Source: Oreohelix idahoensis
Taxonomy: Eukaryota > Mollusca > Gastropoda > Stylommatophora > Oreohelicidae
NCBI GenBank assembly: GCA_024509875.1
Contig: JAMPIV010015259.1
Span: forward strand, 1-64,000
DNA length: 64,000 nucleotides
Reading direction: 5' to 3'
In this document: positions 11,530 through 23,114 of the stretch, piece after piece
How positions within the stretch are numbered: the first letter of the stretch is position 1
Layout of the letters: every line of letters begins with the position of its first letter
Notes under the pieces: generated by a model
Database searches by the model: none
The model's input: the letters and a program-made list of their open reading frames with translations, nothing else
Told to the model about the DNA's origin: nothing
Program-made: the position numbers and the translations under genes

Positions 11530-12015
11530 CAAGACGAAGGTGGTTGTACACCGCCCCACCTATATCCCAGTCTTGACTTATGAATGCAAGTCATGGGCAA
11601 TGACTACAACCCACAAAAGCTACGGTAGTTCCAAACCTCAGAAATAAAGTATCCGAAGAAGGTGGTTGAAGTAACAAGAAGAGACATGGTTTGCAGCCAG
11701 ACGATACGTCATGGCCACAAAACCCAGCCCCTGCAGACCCGAGTGGAACAGTCCAAATTACGATGGTTTGGCCATGTCTGCAGAATGGGAGAATATCGGC
11801 TACAACGACAAGTATGGGAATTTAAGAGCCAAGGATCCAGGCCTCCAGGATGACCCAGAGTCCGCTGGGAGGACAAAATTAGACAATCTCTGAAGGACCG
11901 AGGACTAGACTGGAACCAGGTCAGGAGGAAGACAGTCGATACGACAGTATGGCGTTCTCTCTGGCAAATCTCTACACCCCTGAGTAGAAGAGGAACGACT
12001 AAGTAAGTAAGCATA
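11530..12015 (+). pseudogene. LINE 3' terminal fragment (RTE-like tail type A)
   Basis: Frame-broken translation gives TYECKSWAMTTTHKS, VVEVTRRDMVCSQ and LRWFGHVCRMGEY, the usual LINE tail around a WFGHV motif. It ends TAAGTAAGTAAG, a short (TAAG)n tail. A second copy in reverse orientation lies at 35975-36590. Confidence 0.8.
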
Positions 12016-12096
12016 TTTCGCAGAATAGCTATTCTTCATATTTTTTTTTCTTATTTTCTACCTGACTAGCTAAATGTTTGTCCCTTACTATCTACG

Positions 12097-12325
12097 TATC
12101 TCATCATCATTATGTGACGTATTCTTTCCAGAACGTTGTCTCCATTACAGCTGCTCTGAACGCATCACGATTCTGGGCAAGTCGACCTGCATCAGCCAAA
12201 GACAAGTTCAGACTCTCTGTGATGTCCTGGGTCCACCGTCGTCTAGGTCGACCCCTTCCCCTTTTTCCAGGGACCATGCCTTCGATCACTATTTTTTCCA
12301 GACTATTATGTCTTTTTATATGACC
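12097..12325 (-). pseudogene. LINE 3' terminal fragment (tail type B)
   Basis: On the minus strand it reads VPGKRGRGRPRRRWTQDI followed by LADAGRLAQNRDAFRAAV and ends at tandem stops before an ATGATG run. This is the typical C-terminus of an RTE-like LINE. It is 5' truncated. Confidence 0.75.
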
Positions 12326-12484
12326 GAAAAATTTCAGCTATCTACGTATCTAGTAATGAATATATGTTACTGAGTGTCTATGTATCTACAAGTCAATTTG
12401 TATATGTATTCACATTAAAAAATGCTTACAAAATAAATACATATAAGTATAATATAACAGATTAGCGAACATACTTTCTTCTTT

Positions 12485-13083
12485 GACCCTTAGCTGCCGA
12501 CTCTCAAAGCAGTCAGTGGCCATCACGTCTGGTGGCGTCTTGAAGGGCAGCGAAAAACTGCTTCCACTTTACTCGGTCGGCGGCCATCCTTCGTGCAGTG
12601 CCCCAGCTCTGGTTCATTCTTTGCATCTCGGCATCCACAGTTCTCCGCCAAGTTGATTTTGGTCAGCCCCATTTTTGCTTTCCTTCAGGGGTCCATAGCA
12701 TAACTGTTCTTGTGATGGCATCAGGGTCTCTTCTGAGGACGTGGCCAACCCAACTCCAGCGGCTGCCAGGTATTATCGTGTGCATGTCCTCTTGGTTGCT
12801 CCGAGTAAGCAGTTCTTGATTGGTGAGCAAAGACATCAACAACAGAATGCATAAAGAAAGAACAGCCTTTGCCAGTCTAAACAACATCTGGAATTCATAC
12901 CAGTACAGCATAAACACCAAATTAAGATTATATGAGAGTTGTGTGCTTTCTGTGCTTCTCCATGGTGCGGAATTCTGGAGAGTAACAGAGAAGGAAATGT
13001 CGAAATTGCCCTCTTTCCACACAATCTGCCTAAGGAAAATTCTCCGAAACTTTTGGCCGAATACCACCAACAGACTTTGTTTA
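12485..13083. mobile_element. 5'-inverted LINE copy (tail type C)
   Basis: 12485-12832 is the LINE 3' end on the minus strand (WSWVGHVLRRDPDAITR, LWTPEGKQKWG). 12833-13083 is the segment that comes just before it in related copies, here on the plus strand (FASLNNIWNSYQYSINTKLR, GAEFWRVTEKEMSKL, CLRKILRNF). The two parts meet head to head near 12832 with little overlap. A collinear relative is at 14820-16480. Confidence 0.8.
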
Positions 13084-13124
13084 TAAAATATTTCCTTCAC
13101 CATTTTCCATTCCGGTGTACGTGT

Positions 13125-13418
13125 ACCCACAAAAACAGAAGGTGGTGTTAGCTCTGAACAGTCTGTGTTATTAGTGGAATCTAACGTTATGAGCAACTAA
13201 CCCACAAAAACAGAAGGTGGTGTTAGCTCTGAACAGTCTGTGTTATTAGTGGAATCTAACGTTATGAGCAACTAACCCGCTAAAACAGAAGGTGGTGTTA
13301 TTAGTGGAATCTAACGTTATGAGCAACTAACCCGCTAAAACAGAAGGTGGTGTTAGCTCTGAACAGTCTGTGTTATTAGTGGAATCTAACGTTATGAGCA
13401 ACTAACCCGCTAAAACAT
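13125..13418. repeat. 75-bp minisatellite, about four units
   Basis: Units start at 13125, 13200, 13275, 13330 and 13405 with ACCCRCWAAAACAGAAGGTG. Spacing is 75, 75, 55 and 75; the third unit lacks 20 bp. Copies are otherwise almost identical, so expansion is recent. It adjoins the inverted LINE on its left. 13420-13801 shows nothing else I can name. Confidence 0.9.
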
Positions 13419-13801
13419 AACGTTAAATAATTATGTTGTGGTCTTGTTGCTGCACGTCCTGATGGTGGCATTAATTCTCCAGTGGTTATTTCAATTATTT
13501 TCATTCCTTTTCAACTTCATTGGATCTTTGTAGTCAAACTGATGACGACTTATGGTTAATAGTCAATGCACCATAAATGTTCCCGTTCTTTTAATGGATG
13601 TACTTACTTAATGGATGTTCAGGTTAGTTTTCACAATGCAGTGCGGGCATTTTCCTAATTATCCCGAAAAAAACTGACGGGAAGAGTTTCAAATGGACCT
13701 GCTGGTCTTCCCATCACCTAACCGCCTTTTCGTTGGACCTGTCGTCATGAATAAATAGAGGTCAGGATCTGTAACTGCAGAGACATAAAGTGAACACTCA
13801 C

Positions 13802-13991
13802 ATGATACGTAGAAAGGCGGTACCACAGCTGTAGAGACCAGTTCTGAATAAGACAAGCGCGATACTGGTAACAATAATGAAGTCATTATTACACGTCATG
13901 AACAAGCCACAGACTATAACTCCCAGGATGCTCGTCACACCCAGTGAAACAGTGGCTGTCTGGAGTGTCCGTACTTCTGCTGGGATGTTGT
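13802..13991 (-). CDS. SLC43-like: SLC43-like transporter, exon 8 (TM9-TM10)
   Basis: Acceptor TTTTCACAG before 13991, donor GTGAGT at 13801-13796; phase 1 in, phase 2 out. The 190 bases encode a short loop (DNIPAEVRTLQ), a membrane segment (TATVSLGVTSILGVIVCGLF) and a second one (IIVTSIALVLFRTGLYSCG) ending AFLRI. The second matches the SLC43 block of aromatic/small residues before the conserved AFP motif. The next exon, which should carry the last two membrane segments and the C-terminus, was not found further left. SLC43 proteins move neutral amino acids or purine nucleobases across membranes; which member this is cannot be decided here. Confidence 0.85.
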
Positions 13992-14819
13992 CTGTGAAAA
14001 CATAAAGAAGGAAGTTTAGAAAGTATTTTATTTATTCCTATTCTCAAGGTTTTTTTTCTCTGCCATTGGCAGACCTTTTATTTCCAACATGTGACACACA
14101 TCAGGGAGTGTTTTCTCTTATTTTTATAGTTTTATGTTCTCCGCTTAATTCTCACTTTCTTTCTCTTCTGTATTTTGTTTGCCTGTCCCTGACGAAGGCC
14201 CTGTGGCTGCAAAGTAGGTTTTTTCTTGTCCTTTCTCCCAGTAAGACGTATCACTATTTGTGTTTTTGTTTTTTTCATTCTACAGTTTTCTTTTTGAACA
14301 GTTACCCAGACCACAAAGTTTTTTTTATATTTGGACGTGAGCTATAATATAACTGGTGGATCATGTGTTTAGGTTGAGCGGTGCGCGTGTCGCCAAACTG
14401 AGACAACATTTTATTGAAAAAATAGTACCAAAAACTGTATTAATTTTAAACAATCTTTTACTGTCTGCGCATATTGAGTATAGTTTACTCTTTCTTCTCT
14501 TCTTCTTTGTTCGTCCTGAAAAGGACGTTGGTTGCGTTGTGTCCGTTTACAGCGAAGCTGCGATATTTGTGCCTTTTGGCTGACACATCCGACTTCAGCA
14601 CGGCATTTTTGAGACCCTCTTCGATCCCTACTCACTCAGCCAGACTGCAGTGATGCAGCTTGTTTCCAGTACCACCACTTGGAGGTGGAGTAGGGCCTTG
14701 GTCAGCTCTGGATCGCTGACCCTGACGCAAGCAGTCTAGCTAAGGGTCACTAACTGCATTCCCCACTGTTGACGCGTCTTAGGTCCCAGTTTACTCTTTC
14801 AAGTGGTGTGGTAAATTTT

Positions 14820-16480
14820 GAAAACCCTTAAACTACTATTACTGCTACTTTTGCTACTACTGCAACTACCATCATAGAGGCATACAAAGGGGGTAAGAAG
14901 AAACACCAGAAGGGACGTGAGGCAATATAATGACGAGGCAAGAGAGGCAGAGAAAGATGCAGTCAAGAGAAATATGAAGGACCTGTACAACATCACAAAG
15001 AAGCTAACAGAGAAACTTAAGCATGCAAATAGCATCATCAAAGACAAGAACGGAAAACTGCTTAGCAAAATAAAAGAGCAAATGAAGAGATGGATAGAAT
15101 ATTTCGAGGAACTTCTAAATAGACCAGCTCCACAAAATTCCCCAGACATCCAGCCAGTAGCAAAGGAGTTACAAGCTAACTGTGAACAAACCAAATACGG
15201 AAGAAATAAAGTAAGATACAAAGCTTCTAAAAGATGGAAAATCTACTGGCCCAGATGGCGTACCAGCAGAAACCATCGGTTCAGACACTGACACATCAGC
15301 AGAGAGTATATATAAGCTAATCGGAAAAGTCTAGGAGAGAGGAGACATACCAACAGAATGGAAGAAAGGATTTCTTGTCAAGTTGCCGAAGAAGGTAGAT
15401 TTGCAACAGTACACAAATTACAGAGGAATAATATTGCTATTGGTACCGGTTAAAAAAGAATCTATCATAGACTGAGTGATGCACCAGACAACAGCGGATG
15501 CCCCTAGAGGAATAAAATAGACAACATTCTCTACACTGGAGGATCTAGAATGCGCAGATGACATTGAACTATTCGCACACTCACATCAACACATTCAAGA
15601 AAAAAATCAGACAGACTGAATAAACATAGCCAACAGGTGGGACTAAACATTAATCTCAAGAAGACAGAAGTCATGATACTAAATGTAAGAATTCCTGCAC
15701 CTACAAAAAGTAAGGGATCAAGAACTGTAAAATACAAACACAGTTACATACTTAGGAAGAATAGTAACACCTGATGGCGGAACAAGCAAAGACATTAGTA
15801 GCCGAATGAATAAAGCCAGAATTGCCTTCGCAAACCTAAAGAACACCTGGAAATCCTCTAAGTACAGTACCTACATTACATTTTTTTTTTAAATTATGAG
15901 AGCTGCGTAATTTGTGTACTTCTTTTACGGTACAGAATGCTGGAGAGTAACAGAAAAGGAAATGTCCAAATTGTCCTCTTTCCACACAACCTGCCTGAGG
16001 AAAATTCTGAGGAAAAGAACTGCTAATTCGAAGACGCCAAGAAGACATGCGCACCGTCATAGCGGGTAGATGCTGGAATTGGATTGGCCACATCACCAGA
16101 ACTGCGTACTATGGACTCCAGAAGGAAAGCGCAAGCAAGGATAGCCAAAGGCCACCTGACGGAGAACTGTGGAGGCAAAGATGCTGAGCATGAAACGAAG
16201 CTGGGGCACCACACCAAGGATGGTTGTCGACCGAGCAAAGTGGAGACAATTTTTTGCTGCCCTACGAGATGCCACCGGGAGTGATGGTTACTGATTGCTT
16301 TGTCAGTGGGGAAGACACTGGTAAAAAGAAAAATATTAAACAGGACAGTCATTGCGAGATTACAAGAGGCCATAGAGATACAAATGAAAGATGAACAAGC
16401 AGGTTTTCAGCAAAACAGATTCTGAACAGACCAGATAGCCACAGTGAGAATAATTGTTTACAACAGCTTCGAACTGAAGT
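14820..16480 (+). pseudogene. degenerate LINE with a second copy of the family nested inside
   Basis: 14900-15290 encodes the pre-RT region (MKDLYNITKKLTEKL, EQMKRWIEYFEELLNRP), matching the element at 20.4 kb. 15360-15460 gives the first RT motifs with stops. 15470-16310 encodes later RT to the 3' end (YLGRIVTPDGGTSKDI, WRVTEKEMSKL, LWTPEGKRKQG, KWRQFFAALRDATG). 16330-16475 then returns to the earlier RT block (EQAGFQQNR). This order fits a 5'-truncated copy inserted into an older one. Many stops and frameshifts. Confidence 0.75.
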
Positions 16481-16512
16481 CACTTAGTCCTATGCCAATT
16501 TCACTTCTGTAT

Positions 16513-16727
16513 TAGTTATCTACGTCAAGACGTAGTACTATATCAGTTTCACTACCATCTTAGTTATCTACACCAAGACGTAGTCCTATATCAGTTTGAC
16601 TACCATCTTAGTTATATACGCCAAGACTTAGTCCTACATCAGTTTCAGTACCATCTTAGTTATCTACACCAAGACTTAGACCTCTATCAGTTTGACTACT
16701 GTCTTAGTTATCCATACCAAGACTCAC
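16513..16727. repeat. 48-bp minisatellite abutting a splice donor
   Basis: Units begin with TAGTTATCTAC at 16513, 16561, 16609, 16657 and 16705, exactly 48 bp apart. The last partial unit runs to about 16724, inside the donor hexamer (minus GTGAGT, 16727-16722) of SLC43-like exon 7. Confidence 0.9.
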
Positions 16728-16832
16728 CTTCAGCTTTAACCCTTTTCATTGCGTCTATGGCTAGACCAAAGCACAGCGCTAGTATCGGACTTCCCAGCAT
16801 AGAGTAGAACAAGACATCAGTAAACTCGCTCA
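16728..16832 (-). CDS. SLC43-like: SLC43-like transporter, exon 7 (TM8)
   Basis: Acceptor CATATGTCTAG before 16832, donor GTGAGT after 16728; phase 1 on both sides, 105 bases. It encodes VSEFTDVLFYSMLGSPILA then LCFGLAIDAMKRVKAE: one membrane segment followed by a GxxIDxxK loop, the second-half equivalent of MFS motif A, typical of SLC43 TM8. The intron beyond its donor begins in a 48-bp minisatellite. The upstream intron (16833-25252) holds a (TA)n array, a Tc1 pseudogene, a LINE and a mariner. Confidence 0.88.
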
Positions 16833-16975
16833 CTAGACATATGGGGAAAAGAAAAAAATTGTTTCAGTTGAAACTATTTCTTTGTGCAGAATTTGGTCTG
16901 TTTTTTGGTCGTATTTATTTCACGCGCACATAAACATTCACTCACACATACACGCACTCACATACACAGAAAGCG

Positions 16976-17100
<125 letters not shown>

Positions 17101-17399
17101 CTGAAGCACATTAAAAACACACCACTATTATATATACTGATGCCGAGAAGCTGGAAAAAAAAAAAGTGTGGGAATGGATTTTCCCCGTGTTTGTCATGAG
17201 GTAGAGAGCGAATGGCTGCTGGAATGGAAAGTGCATGATTCAACCCACGGGTTTGTGTACAGACTACATGAAAACAATGAAAGTTACACGTGCAACACGA
17301 TTCCCAACAGCTATGACCCTGAAAATGTGTACGCGTTGTGGCAGTATACTCGGTATAAAAAGGCCGTTGAGACAAAACACCCAGTACATGTGCTTGAAA

Positions 17400-18413
17400 T
17401 GCCACGACTATCTGAAAACGACCGCCAACGAGCCATTGGTATGTTGGAGACCGGAATGAGCTCGTGGGCCATTGCCAGAAGGATAAATTGCCACCACAGC
17501 CCGATTGTACGTCTCAATGAACGTTACGGAACCACTGGCAGTGCCCGGGATAGACTTCGGAGTGGCCAACCACGAGTTACTACCCCTGCGCAAGATCGTC
17601 ATATTGTGCTGAGTCACCTAAGGAATCGTTCTCTCCCGGCAAGTCAAACAGCAAGAGCAATAGTGGGTAGACGTGGGCAAGTCTCTCGAATGACAGTCAT
17701 ACGACGACTCAGAGATACAGGCCTTACTGCAAGACTACCGTATGTTGGGCCAAACTTGACTCACAGACATCGTCAGCAGCGCCTGCAATGGGCAGAGCAA
17801 CATGTCAGATGGACTAGACTGCAGTGGAATGCTGTCCTATTCACAGACGAGAGCAAATTCAACATATCCGTTGCTGATTGACGTATGCGGATTTGGCGAC
17901 GGTGTGAAGAGCGCTTTGCAGATTGCTGTGTTCGTCAGCACAACCGATTTGGAGGTGGCAGTATTCACATTTGGGGAGGATTCAGTTTTCACCATCGCTT
18001 GCCTCTTCACGTCTTCCTTGGAAATGTTAATGCTGTGACATATCGAGATGAGGTTCTGGATGCATTGGTTGCTCCTGCGTTCACAAATTATCCAGACTTG
18101 CAGCTTCTCCAGCAGGATAACGCACGTGCGGAACACCGCATGCATTACGCAGCAATATCTACAGCAGCAGAACATTGTGACGATTTATTGGCCTGCCCTA
18201 TCACCAGACATGTCCCCTATAGAACATCTGTGGGACGAGCTTGGATGCAGAGTCTACAGGCAAGGTTCTCCAGCTAATCTGCAACAGCTCGAAGCTGCTC
18301 TTACACGTGAATGGGACTTGATTCCCCGGAATTTCCTTCAGAGACTTGTGCGTTCTATGCGGAGCCGCTGCCAAGCTTGTTTGCAAGCACACGGTGGACA
18401 TACCAGATACTGA
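17400..18413 (+). pseudogene. Tc1-like transposase, one stop and one frameshift
   Basis: Starts [15 protein letters not shown] with an N-terminal paired-type HTH (about residues 5-110, ending RMTVIRRLRDTGL). Catalytic region: first Asp in FTDESKF, second in QQDNARA, Glu in SPIEHLWDE, the DD34E arrangement of Tc1 elements. An in-frame TGA at 17879-17881 follows FNISVAD. Between about 18150 and 18190 the frame changes by one, so the end (SPIEHLWDELGCRVY to HGGHTRY) is read in another phase. Terminal inverted repeats were not recognised; the left end is next to the (TA)n array. An open stretch upstream (17168-17399) is in frame but looks unrelated. Confidence 0.9.
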
Positions 18414-18608
18414 GGATAGTGTGAATGAATTTTTTTATAGGTTGCATTTTTAGTTTTCTCCCTTGCCTGCACAGAATGCAATGAATTTCATAACAATCAA
18501 ATGTACAAATTAATGACCAGCATGGATTCATAGGAAAATGAATAAAGATTTAAAATATGTAAACTTGTAAACACTTATATTTACATTTCACACTCTGTTC
18601 CTGGATTG

Positions 18609-19030
<422 letters not shown>

Positions 19031-19409
19031 AAGCAAACGAAAAAAATATGTGTTCAGGGTTGTCACGGATTGCCTCCCCTGCTTTGCAGTAGTGGTCCAA
19101 CAGTGACCAAAACTCAAGAGTATCTAATATTGGCTTCCAAGGTATCTACCTGCGCGCAAGATTACTCTTGGCAGAGATGTAGATAGAAGATTAATGACAC
19201 TTCTACCTTAAGGTAGCTTTCACAAGATATTTCCAGAAGTCACGAACAATGTTGCATTGGGCTGAACAATTGTTAACGCATTATATCTGGTCCGTCGCCT
19301 TTTGTGAAGGATTTAAGCAATGGTTTAGCCCGTTCAAGCCCCCAGTTGGTGTAATCCAACGAAATCCCTCTTATAACATATAGCTCTGTTTAGAGATAAA
19401 TATATGTCT

Positions 19410-19412
<3 letters not shown>

Positions 19413-19457
<45 letters not shown>
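19413..19457. repeat. (TA)n microsatellite
   Basis: About 45 bp of TA lying just upstream of the truncated start of the LINE at 19490. Confidence 0.95.
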
Positions 19458-19489
19458 CTAGATTTCAAACAAGATTTTTCAAGCTCTCA

Positions 19490-22168
19490 GTTGTGCAATG
19501 TTATGCACCAACTAACGACGCTCTTGATATCACAAAAGATGACTTTTATGAAGCACTTCTAAGTACCATCAACACAATACCCAAGCATGACATAATAGTA
19601 GTCATGGGCGATTGTAACGCCAAAGTAGGTGACAACAACGATGGAGTACAGAGATATCTCGGTACTCATGGTATAGGTTATATAAATCAAAATGGAGAAA
19701 GACTTCTAGAACTTTGTGAAATATCAAACCTTGTTGTAGCAGACACCGTCTTTCCACATAAGAATATCCACAAAGTTACATGGAACTCACCTGATGGCAG
19801 AACTAAGAACCAAATAGATCACTTCTGCATAAGCGCAAAATTTCGCTCATCAGTTCAAGACGTCAGAGCATATAGAGGTGCAGAGATCGGAAGCAATCAT
19901 AATCTCTGCATAGCTAAACTGAGAATTAAACTAAAGAAGATATACCAACTGAACAAAAACAGAAGAATTGATGTACATAGACTGCAATCAAAAAAAGAAG
20001 AATATAATGTCAAAATGAACAACTATTTCGATGCTTTAGGCAAAATTGACAACGATATCACCACCATGACAATCGATACTAAATGGGAACAACTGAGAAC
20101 AGCAATGACAGAAGCGGCTGTAGCGACCACCGGATACCTAATACATAAAAAGAAAAAATGGATGAGAGATGATACTTGGGATAAAATACAAGAAAGGAAA
20201 ACAGCAAAACTTAAACTACTAGCGGCAAGTACACATAATACAGTTGAATCTTGCAAACTAACTTATAACTTGTTAAATAAAGAAGTGAAGACAAAAGCTC
20301 GAAGAGATAAAAGACATTTCATCAATGAACTGGCCATAGAAGCTGAAAATGCTGCAAGAACTGGTAATAGTAGGTGCCTTTATCAAATTACAAAACAATT
20401 ATGCCACCAGTCTACTGATATGGAAACACCTGTTAAAGATAAATTAGGGAATTCAATACCAACAGGAAAAGAACAAATGAAGAGATGGGCTGAGCACTTC
20501 ATGGAGGTGCTTAACAGACCACCACCGACAGTAACACCTGATTTTAATAATGAAACACTCACAACCACCTTGCCAATAACTTGCGATGAATTCATGCTAG
20601 ACGAAATTAAACAAGCCGCTAAAAGATTAAAAAATTTTAAAGCTGCTGGAGTTGACGAAATTGCAGGCGAGATGATTAAAGCAGTTAATGACAACAACCT
20701 CTTCAGAATTTTAGATATTATAAATGAAGTATGGAGAGAAGAACAACCACCGCAACAATGGAAAGACAGTATTATTGTAAAGTTACCGAAGAAAGGTGAT
20801 CTATCAGACTGTAATAACTGGCGTGGTATATCTCTATTATCAGTACCTGGAAAATTATTATGTTGCATGATGTTAGAAAAAGTGAAATTGCATGTAGACG
20901 AAAAGATCAGAGAAGAACAAGCGGGTTTCAGGCCGAAACGATCATGTATTGATCAAATATTCACACTAAGAACAATTATAGAAGAATCAGTTGAAATGCA
21001 ATCACCACTTATTATCACCTTCGTCGATTTTCAAAAAGTCTTTGATAGTCTACACCGCCCATCATTGTGGAAGTTACTTACAATCTATGGTTTTCCAACA
21101 AAATATGTGAATATAATCAAAGCGCTATAAGACAATGCAAGATGTTGTGTTAGAACAAATAAAGGGAATACAGAATGGTTTACAGTAGAAACAGGGGTGA
21201 AACAAGGCTGTATTATGTCACCACTACTTTTTGGAATAGCTATTGATTGGGTTATGAAAAACTATACCCACAACGAACAATTAGGTATAAAATGGACAGA
21301 TGGAAAGTCCCTGGAAGACCTTGATTTTGCAGATGATTTAGCATTCTTAAGTCCAACACCCAGACAGGCCCAAGAAGCAGTAGATAATCTGTGTCATCTC
21401 TCGGTTAAAATAGGTCTCCAAATAAATGCCTCTAAAACTAAAGTTATGAACTTTTCTAACGAGACCTTCGACATCATCCTGAACGGGGAAAAACTACAGA
21501 AAGTTGAAAGTTTCAATTATTTAGGCAGTAAAATGACTCAGGATGGTGACACAACAAGAGAAATTCATACTAGAATTGCTTTGGCAGCTAGCGCCTTCAA
21601 TAGATTATCTAACATTTGGAAATTACGATCACTGAATATACATACCAAGCTTCGTCTGTTTAATTCGAATGTTATCTCAGTGTTAACATACGGCTGTGAA
21701 AGTTGGAAAATAACAAAATCATTGGAGAACAAGCTGAATACATTCGAGAACAAATGTCTTAGAAAACTCATGAACATCAGTTGCAAAGAATTCAAGACTA
21801 ATCGACAAATAAGAGAAGACTCTAAGCAGAAATATGTCTCCGACTATATAAGGAAAAGACGATGGTCATATATCGGTCATGTCCTACGAATGCAAAACAA
21901 CAGAATACCACTACAGGCGCTCACTTGGGTTCCTGAGGGTAAGAGGAAAAAAGGAAGACCAAAAGAAACACTTAGAAGAACAATAATAAGAGAAGGAAGA
22001 ACGTTGGGCCTAAATAATATGCAAGAGTTAAGAGGAGTGGCGTCACAACGAACAACCTGGAGAGCACTGGTTTCTGCCTTATGTTTGGTGCTTAAAGAAT
22101 TTATTATTATTATTATTATATATATATATATAAAATTCTGGCTCATACGATTGCTTTTATACATATAA
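19490..22168 (+). pseudogene. RTE-like LINE ORF2, 5' truncated, one in-frame stop
   Basis: A single frame from about 19493 to 22168 with one TAA at 21128-21130. Endonuclease: starts at QCYAPTND, so the first catalytic strands are missing; VVMGDCNAKVG, GERLLELCEISNLVVADT, NQIDHFCIS and SNHNLCI are present. RT: LPKKGDLSDCNNWRGISLL, EEQAGFRPKRSC, TFVDFQKVFDSLHR, then after the stop GVKQGCIMSPLLF, LDFADDLAFLS and FNYLGSKMTQDG. Tail: WKITKSLENKL, RRWSYIGHVLRMQNN, WVPEGKRKKGRPKETLRR. The endonuclease resembles database proteins named craniofacial development protein 2-like, an annotation that derives from RTE elements. The 3' end runs into (ATT)n at 22098-22130. Only one lesion suggests a young copy. 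Confidence 0.9.
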
Positions 22169-22249
22169 AACTGAAGCGACAATGATTGTTTAGTTTTAAA
22201 ACAACATGTAACAATTTTAATAACGAATTAGTCTTTAGCAGCTAATATA

Positions 22250-23095
22250 CGAGGGGCGTTCAGAAAGTAATGCACCACATCGTTTTTCTCAGGAGATGTT
22301 TATTCAAAAAAGCATGAAATTTATACACAATATACATGGATATGTCTTGTAAACATCGGTATTATTCAACATAATCCCCATCAAATTGTACGGCTTTATG
22401 CCAGCGCGAAACAAGTGCATGTATTCCTAGCCCGTACCAGATTTTGTCTTGATCATGTAGCCATTTCTTCGCTGCATGAATCACTCCTTCATCATCTTCA
22501 AACCTTGTCCCACGGAGTGCATCTTTAAGTGGACCAAATAGATGAAAATCCGAGGGTGCCAAATCGGGACTATAGGGTGGATGGGGTAGTACAGTCCAAC
22601 CCAATTTGGTGATTGCTTCCCGTGTTGCCAGACTTGTGTGAGGGCGCGCATTGTCGTGAAGGAGAAGCAGGTCTGCTGGATTCTTGTGCGGCCGAACTCT
22701 GCAAAAACTTTGATTGAGTTTTTTCAATGTCTTAATGTAAGCTTGCGAATTGATTGTCTCTCCTCTTGGTATAACGTCCACAAGAATCACACTTTCAATG
22801 TCCCAAAAGACAGTGATCATGACCTTTCCAGCTGAAGGAATTGTCTTGAATTTCTTTCTTCTTGGTGATTGCGGATGATGCCACCCCATTGACTGTCTTT
22901 TTGTCTCAGGTTCAAAATGGTGTGCCCAGGTTTCGTCACCTGTAACGATCTTAGCCAAAAAGTTCTCTCCATCATCATTGAAATGCTCCAACAATTCAGA
23001 AGAAATTGCTTTCCTTTGCAATCGGTGGTCATTTGTGAGACTTCGAGGAACCCATCTTGCGTAAAAATTTAGATAAAAGTTTTCGTCACGGAGAC
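22250..23095 (-). mobile_element. mariner element, 5' part missing
   Basis: The terminal repeat CGAGGGGCGTTCAGAAAGTA begins at 22249 next to TA, as in mariner elements. The transposase is read toward it on the minus strand. Sequence homology stops near 23095 and no matching right-hand terminal repeat was seen. Confidence 0.85.
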
Positions 23096-23114
23096 GTAGG
23101 TGAGGATTTATCAA
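22362..23114 (-). pseudogene. mariner transposase (DD34D), N-terminus missing
   Basis: About 240 residues recognisable from RDENFYLNFYARWVPRSLT to FDGDYVE at the stop. Catalytic triad: Asp in VTGDETW, Asp in LLHDNARPH and Asp in SPDLAPSDFHLF; I count 34 residues between the last two. WVPRSLT and YSPDLAPSD are mariner signatures. A full mariner transposase is about 345 residues, so the N-terminal DNA-binding domain is lost. The remainder has no stop or shift, so the loss of the 5' end is the main lesion. Confidence 0.92.
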
